64,000 nucleotides of DNA. Origin: Ailanthus altissimus. Lineage: Eukaryota > Streptophyta > Magnoliopsida > Sapindales > Simaroubaceae. The position numbers and the translations under genes were made by a program. Shown here piece by piece: positions 57,786 to 64,000 of the stretch. Location of the stretch: assembly GCA_946807835.1 (NCBI GenBank), contig OX327684.1, positions 30,998,501 through 31,062,500 of the forward strand. Reading direction: 5' to 3'. Within the stretch, counting starts at the first letter, position 1. Each line of letters begins with the position of its first letter. Under the pieces are notes generated by a model. That model ran no database searches. It was not told the DNA's origin and saw only the letters and a list, made by a program, of their open reading frames with translations.

Positions 57786-58740
57786 TCTTTCCTTTCTTGC
57801 TGACGAGAACAAAGTCGGCAAGGGGAAAAGAATAAGTTTCAGCCAAATGAGATGCCCCAATTTTATGTGGCCACGATGTGACCTAGAAGCATCCACGTGT
57901 GATGGGTGTGGTCCGTACGATCGGCCGCGCAGAGGATCAGGATACAAAAGATGATGCTCTCTGAGATTGTGTGGACAAGGTACTGTTAACGCATAATTAT
58001 TTCATCAATTACAGGTAGACGAAGTCAATACTTGATTTATTTTTAGCACCTGTTATTTGGCTTGTAATTTGTATTCATCCTCAAATTTTCAATAGTTAGA
58101 AACTCCATATATCATTAGCCGGTGTCAAACAATGGACCTTCTTAAGCCCAGCTCAACATGTTGGACCTCCTGTCTTTTTAAGAATGTGGAACACTAGACT
58201 TGTAAAGAAATATTTGGGCATATTATATAATGCGAGTGCCGAGCCGTTGTGGCTAAGAAACCACAGAACATGGTGACGATGGTCCGTTTATTTAAAGTAA
58301 ATGAAAAAATGATTATTCGCATAAATTTGCATGTGAACACGTCATTGTGCGCACGAGGATTTGGATCAACAGAACCCACTTTTGACGAGCCATGTTTGCA
58401 GCTACATCATCCATCTGCTCTTTCCGTTTGTAAAGCACCCAGCTGCAACAATTTAGAATTTGTTATAATTAAATTTCAAGGACTTGATGAACAAATTTAA
58501 CCACAAAAATTTTAATAAATAAAAGCTAGCTAAGCAGTTCAATTCTCTCTATGTATACTAGTATATGAACATGGAGAACGTGCTCACCTTGTTTCCAACT
58601 ACTATCGACTCAACTTTAATTTTATGGTCCACGACAATGCTCACAGTGAATAGGGTTTCATGCCTAGGTGGCACATCCTAAGCTAAAATGGCCGCCCCAT
58701 AAAATAATTAATTACGGAATTTGCTTAATTCTAATATTTA
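57786..58740. promoter_or_regulatory. MIR403 upstream region and spacer
   Basis: Because MIR403 reads leftward, this is its promoter side. It includes a G-box core (CCACGTG at about 57893) and a short GC-rich stretch (GATCGGCCGCGC, 57920). Function is not demonstrated, and no protein gene is supported. Confidence 0.4.
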
Positions 58741-59153
58741 GAGTTTATTTGATACGACTTTTTAAGTAGAGTTTCTGTTAATAGAGTTTTCATAGGTAAA
58801 ATTTAAAAAAAAATTATTTATTTATTTACTACTTATAATTTTTTTAAAGAAAATTATTTAATTCTTTTAACATATAATTTTTTAGAGATTATGTTATAAG
58901 AGAACTGAAGTAAAAATTTTAAAATAAAATGAAGGTATTTTAAATTTTTTTATACTTTTAAAAAAAAAAAATAACCTTTACTCTCAAAAATTAAAATTTT
59001 GAGCTTCTTATAGTAGAAGCAAAAACAACTCTGTTAATCTTAAAAACTCTTTTTCAATTTACAATAAAATGTTTAAAAAAATTAATAAAGTTTTTAACAT
59101 TAAAAAAATATATATATTTTTTAACTTAAAAAAAATTCATACCACACAGGCTC
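58741..59153. mobile_element. Possible hAT-like MITE
   Basis: The left end GAGTTTATTTGATACGACT and the right end (reverse complement GAGCCTGTGTGGTATGAAT) match at 12 of 19 positions, most differences being transitions. They resemble the GAGNCTGTTTGGTA ends common in plant MITEs. The 413-bp AT-rich interior has no coding capacity. I see no 8-bp target duplication, so confidence is low. Confidence 0.35.
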
Positions 59154-60076
59154 TTAATTCAGAATTTATCTCGGATTCAAACTCGAGTTTTTACTTAAAA
59201 TTTTGTGATAATTAAATATCTCATTTCGAGCCAAAAGAAGCTCATGCTTAGAATTACGTAATCAAATAACTATTGCTAAAATGGTAAATAAAACCATAAA
59301 TTGTTCTAGCAAGAGTTAAATATACATTCTAAATTCAATCAATGATGAATGAAAATGAAACTATAGCGATTATTGTGCCATAGCCATCACAGTATTGTTG
59401 TTTTAAGCTTATCTACTAATACAAATAAAGAATAAAAAAAATGAGTATATACACCAATTAAAGGATGACAAGAAGAGAACATTCTACATTCTACCTACTT
59501 CTGACTTGTCCGTTATATACAGCACCAAAGAATAAGTGTCTAAAACACACTACCATTGGAATCGAATATTATTAAATCGTAATCTCCTAATCGACATTTA
59601 GCCACAATTGCATGTTTAAAACCATGCGCTTATATACCTCATTGCTTTGTTTAAATAAAAGTTAGCTAATTTCTTCTATGAGTATTACTTGGTATATACC
59701 ATAACAAAATATGCACGTGCATGCATGTTCCTTAGCTCCTTATCATCTTAATAAGGATAGGATATAATAGACTCGTTAATTATTAATATGTAGTTTTAGG
59801 TATGTATGCAGCAGTAAAACTTGTCCTCCTCTTACAAATGTATATCAGTTAACAAGAAAGAAGATGTGGCCACCTTGGTTGACAGATCAGCTCACCACTG
59901 CAGGCAAAGAAAGGACCATTTTTGTTACACTAGAAGACAAGAAATCCTGGTGAATGAAAGCTCCCGTACTGCACACATTTGCACCACAGCATTGGAAGGA
60001 ATCAAAATGATCAGATCATCATTACATTTGCCTTGTAATTACTACTGTAACCCTAAGGTATTTAGCAACCTCACTG
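59154..60076. other. Spacer and probable 5' part of the copia LTR
   Basis: The right part, from somewhere after about 59800, is probably the 5' LTR of the copia element. Its left edge cannot be set without the 3' LTR, which lies outside the window. The left part is AT-rich with no gene. Confidence 0.4.
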
Positions 60077-60211
60077 TATATAAACATACACTCTGTAAAA
60101 GCAAAACCATCAATGAAATAGTAACTATTTTCTAGCAAAATTCAGACTATACAAACTGTTCTTGATCATAAAATTCAACTTGATATCAGAGCAAGGTTTG
60201 ATCCACCTGTC

Positions 60212-61260
60212 ATGGCCAGTACTAGCTCCTTTCCAGACCCTGGTACAATAGAAACAAACACTCTCAATCCAATGAGAAATCAAAATCAATCACCAAACAA
60301 CCTTACTTTTTCAGTGAGCACCAAACTTGACAGGAATAACTTTGTGATTTGGAAAACACAAGTCCTTACATTCATTCGAGGCAATGACCTTGAAGATTTC
60401 ATTGATGAAGAAGTAACTCCACCTGCAAGGTTCATGGTGACCATTGATGAGAACCAAAATAGAATCACCACTAGTAATCCCAAATACCTCACCTAGAGAA
60501 GACAAGATCAGCTGCTCTTGAGCTAGTTGCTGTCAACCGTCAGTGAAGATGTGATCTGTGCTGTAACTGATTGCACAAGTTCACTACAACTATGAAAATC
60601 CATTGAGAAGATGTACTACTCCCAGTCGATGACCAGGTTGATCAAAATCAGGAGACAACTCAGCACTACAAAGAAAGGGAACATGAGCATCACAAATTAC
60701 TACAACAAGATGAAAAAGCTTGTAGGGAGTCTTGCCATGACTGGAAAACTAATTACATATGAAGATCTAACTCAGTTCATACTTGAGGGACTGGACTCAA
60801 GCTTTGATCCAGTGACAGTGAACATCACTAAAGGTTAAGCTCAATAACCTTTGATGATGTCTATGCAGATCTATTGAGCTATGAGAATAGATTAAAGAAG
60901 AATACTCAAGAGTGATGCAACTATAAAGCCAACATAGCCTCAAGGGGAAATGGAAACTATAGAAATCCAAGAAGAAATGTAGCCAACTTCAACTATCAAG
61001 GACAAAGAAATGCTGGTCAGAACAGAGGTGGCCAGACACAAAAATTCAATGGTGGAAGAAACCAACATGCCTATAATTCTGGGCAAAGTCACAATCAGAA
61101 TAGCAATCCTGAATTCTCCAAAGTGAAAGGCAAGCAGCAGCAAGATAAAAGAAAATCAAAAGCTATGTGTCAGATCTGCTGAAAAAAGGGGCATGAAGCC
61201 ATTGAATGCTGGCACAGATTTAATGAGAGCTTCAGCAAAATAAGCTCACAACCTCAAAAC
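60212..61260 (+). pseudogene. copia gag (UBN2-type) with CCHC zinc knuckle, broken
   Basis: Starts MASTSSFPDP; the capsid-like part has KLDRNNFVIWKTQVLTFIRG. In-frame stops lie at 60494-60496, 60524-60526 and 60593-60595, then a frameshift near 60836 and a stop at 60913-60915. The basic, Asn/Gly-rich linker leads to a CX2CX4HX4C knuckle at 61168-61209, itself broken by TGA at 61180-61182. Family comparison suggests that several stops replace Trp codons. It would package the element's RNA when intact. Confidence 0.85.
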
Positions 61261-64000
61261 AATGCCTTTGTAGCCACTCAGGAAAACGAGGATGATGAAG
61301 GCTGATATCTCGACAGTGGTACAACCAACCACATTGTGAATGATCTCAACAATATGCCTGTCAGGTCAGAATACAAAGGTAATCAAATGCTTACTGTTGG
61401 TAATGGGTAGAAACTTCCTATTACTTATGTTGGTTTAAGTTACCTACCATATAATGACACTGATACAAATGAAATCTTAGAACTAAAGAATGTACTCTGT
61501 GTTCCTAAAATAACCAAGAACCTATTGAGCATATCTAGACTAATCAATGACAATGACTTGCATGTAGAATTTCACAAAAATTTATGTGTTGTGAAGGACA
61601 TGAAGGAGAGAAGAGTCATTCAAGGAATGGCTAAAGATGGGCTGTACTAGCTGGTGACCTCTAAGAAACCAAATAAATCTCACTTCCACAGTACAAGTTC
61701 TGCATTAGAGTCTAAGATTTCAGTTTCTACAATGTCTTTATTTGCTTTATTCTTTAAGTCAAAACCAATCTTGTATAGTGACAATGAGAACACAATTTCT
61801 CCCTGTGAAAAGATGTCAAAGTCCAAACATCAAAAGTTGTATAGCACCTTTCACAGAAGACTGAGATACCCCTGTGAATCTACACTGAAAAAAGTATTGC
61901 CTCTTTGTACCAAGGCTAACCATATGAATACAAATGTTGAATTTCCATTTTTTGAGGTATGCCAATTAGGTAAAAATCACAAACTCAGTTTCAATGAATC
62001 TGAAAGCAAAGCAAAATCACCATTGGAGTTAGTTTACTCAGATATTTGGGGCTCTGCACCAACCAATTCTGGAAACAACTTCAAATACTACCTGAGCCTA
62101 ATTGATGACTACAGTAGATACACTTGGATACTTCCCCTACAAACTAAAGATCAAACTGCATCAAAATTTATTGAGCTCAAGAGACAAATTGAAAAAACAC
62201 TGGGGGCACAAATAAAAACACTACAAACTGACATGGGAACTAAGTATAAGCCCTTGGAACTATTTCTCAAATTGAATGAAATACACCATAGACTTACATG
62301 TCCATACACTTCACAGTAGAATGGGAGAGCAGAAAGGAAGCACAGACACATTATAGAAGTAGGCCTATGTTTGCTTGCACAAGCTAAACTACCAGTGAAT
62401 TTCTGTTGGGATGCATTCAGCACAGCTGTGCACTTGATTAATAGACTTCCATCTCCTCTACTTGGGAATCTAAGTCCATTTGAGCTTATGTTTCAGAGAA
62501 AACCAAACTACAGCCACCTAAGAATCTTTGGGTGTGCTTGTTACCCACACCTTAGGCCTTACAACAAAAATAAATTTGACTTTCATACCAAAAAATGTAC
62601 CTTCATTGGGTATAGTACCCAACATAAAGGCAATAGGTGTTTTGATAAGTTTGGTAGAGTTTTTGTATCTAGACATGTAGTGTTTGATGAGGATGATTTT
62701 CCTTATATATCTGAAAACACAGCATCTGCACAAAATAGAACCAGTCACCCGAATTCTGTCTATAGCATTCTGTACTTGATCTCAAATTTTGTCCCACATG
62801 TCACTTTGCAGGACACAGCCAATCTCTTGCCATTCCAAGAAGAAGATCAAGCTCATCCTGAAGTCCAAGACTACCATAACACCATCAGCTCACCTGCACA
62901 AGAACATACAAGTCCTATTAACTTTACTGGTGCAGAAAGTGCACCCCATGATAAAAAATATAGCACAAATCCCCTTCTATAAATGTACATCTAATGCTAA
63001 CAAGATCCAAAAGAGGGAATTTTCAAATCCAAAATATACCTCACCATCAAACACAACACCAACACCACTTGTGTGCCCCAAAACACAACTCAAGCCTTAA
63101 CTGATATGAAGTGGAAAGGAGACATAAAAGAAGAATACACAGCATTAATCAAGAACAACACCTGGACCTTAGTGCCTCCTAAACCAAACCTGAAAGTGAT
63201 TGGAACTAAGTGGGTCTACAAAGTGAAATACAAGCCAGATGGATCCATAGCTAGGTTTAAAGCCAGACTTGTAGCCAAAGGATACCATCAAGTGGCAGGA
63301 ATTGACTACACAGAGACATTTAGTCCAGTAGTGAAGACTGCAACTGTAAGGATTGTAGCAAGCTTAGCTGTTTATTTTGATTGGGATATCAAACAAATGG
63401 ATATTAACAATGCTTTCTTAAATGGAAAGCTTATGGAAGAGGTCTACATTCAGCAACCAGAGGGTTTTGTTGATAGAAACAGACCACATCATGTGTGTAA
63501 GCTCAAGAAAGCACTTTATGGGCTCAAATAGGCACCAAGAGCCTGGTATGAGAAATTAAGGACTACATTGCTGAATTAGGGCTTTAAAAACTTTAAATCA
63601 GACTCCTCATTGTTCTTTTTAAGAGAAGAGAACAACCTAACTATACTATTAGTATATGTTGATGATATTCTCATCACTGGAAATAATGATAATAGAGTGG
63701 CTGCAGTGATGAAGAATCTCAATGACAGATTCCCTTTAAAGGTTCTAGGATCTCTGAGTTACTTATTGGGAATAGAAATCAAGAGGAATGCAACAGGCAT
63801 GCACATGAGTCAAACAAAATACATTCTGGACTTATTGAAGAGAACTGGAATGCTTGGTTGCAAGGGAGCAGTAACACCAATGAGTACCAGCACCAAATTC
63901 ACCAAAACTGAAAAGACTTTGAAGACAATACTCTATATAGAAGTGTGATAGAGGCATTGCAATATGTCACTCTAACAAGACCTGAAATTGCCTTCAGTGT
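61261..64000 (+). pseudogene. copia pol: protease, integrase, reverse transcriptase, broken
   Basis: Protease: a stop at 61303-61305 directly precedes YLDSGTTNHI, where the active-site DSG is kept. More stops lie at 61408-61410 and 61648-61650. Integrase: a pre-integrase segment with altered HRRLRYP, then SLIDDYSRYTWILPL, LQTDMGTKY and GRAERKHRHI, with a stop at 62317-62319 just before the last. The linker before reverse transcriptase has two compensating frameshifts near 62950 and 63015. Reverse transcriptase: WVYKVKYKPDGSIARFKARL and QMDINNAFLNGKL, stops at 63529-63531 and 63577-63579, then an intact YVDDILITG at 63655-63681. Another frameshift lies near 63936. Nearly all damage except the frameshifts is compatible with C-to-T or G-to-A change. 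Confidence 0.88.

Larger units (their letters stand above)
60077..64000 (+). mobile_element. Decayed Ty1-copia LTR retrotransposon (RE1-like), 5' portion
   Basis: An LTR TATA box (TATATAAAC, 60077) is followed by an LTR end near 60177. A primer-binding site at 60181-60192 (TGATATCAGAGC) matches the initiator-Met-tRNA complement at 11 of 12 bases. Gag, protease, integrase and reverse transcriptase follow in Ty1-copia order. RNase H and the 3' LTR would lie past 64000. Many in-frame stops and several frameshifts make it non-autonomous. The left LTR boundary is unknown. Confidence 0.93.

Noticed and set aside
58249..58500. 83-codon open frame right of MIR403
   Set aside because: No similarity to a known family and no codon or splice support.
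59822..60177. Candidate exact span of the copia 5' LTR
   Set aside because: The TG at 59822 is only one of several possible starts; without the 3' LTR the left border cannot be set, so I did not annotate it.

Overview
This window is nuclear DNA from a flowering plant. Its genes are intron-rich, its intergenic DNA is AT-rich, and it carries SINEs, MITEs, LTR fragments and a decayed Ty1-copia element. The proteins and the MIR403 hairpin are of eudicot type. Rosid, perhaps Sapindales, is a weak impression that the sequence alone cannot settle.

Layout. (1) 1-1735, minus: 5' end of a membrane-anchored cyclophilin of the CYP21-3/CYP21-4 type; the catalytic part lies left of the window. (2) 2762-6848, minus: complete 10-exon POP1, the large protein subunit of RNase P/MRP, with one GC-AG intron. 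(3) 9038-13716, minus: 8-exon secretory, C-terminally anchored haem-binding-like protein. (4) 13.7-20.6 kb: a long-inverted-repeat transposon with a solo LTR inside it, an F-box remnant, and a MITE-like element holding a GC-rich 28-bp minisatellite. (5) 20687-31798, plus: 27-exon NOMO homologue. (6) 34045-37828, plus: 4-exon GUN1 (PPR-SMR) with an upstream ORF in its leader. (7) 37.8-44.9 kb: AT-rich DNA with a three-LTR TRIM element and an old 1.2-kb dispersed repeat. (8) 44909-47831, plus: 4-exon stachyose synthase with a TATA box. (9) 47.8-57.6 kb: dead E2 ubiquitin-conjugating-enzyme fragment, SINE with perfect target duplications, second copy of the dispersed repeat. (10) About 57.65 kb, minus: MIR403, identified from its mature sequence and hairpin. 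(11) From about 60.1 kb to the window end: 5' part of a Ty1-copia (RE1-like) element with many stops and frameshifts.

The genes are unrelated housekeeping and metabolic loci, not a pathway cluster: RNA processing (POP1), secretory-pathway protein folding (CYP21, NOMO), plastid-to-nucleus signalling (GUN1), raffinose-family sugar synthesis (STS) and AGO2 regulation (miR403). From memory, POP1, CYP21-3 and MIR403 are near neighbours on Arabidopsis chromosome 2, and the NOMO and haem-binding genes are neighbours on chromosome 3, so this may be a less fractionated ancestral order. Exon boundaries were chosen by hand from splice signals, reading phase and family similarity; every multi-exon model closes in frame. 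I found no convincing undescribed multigene system.
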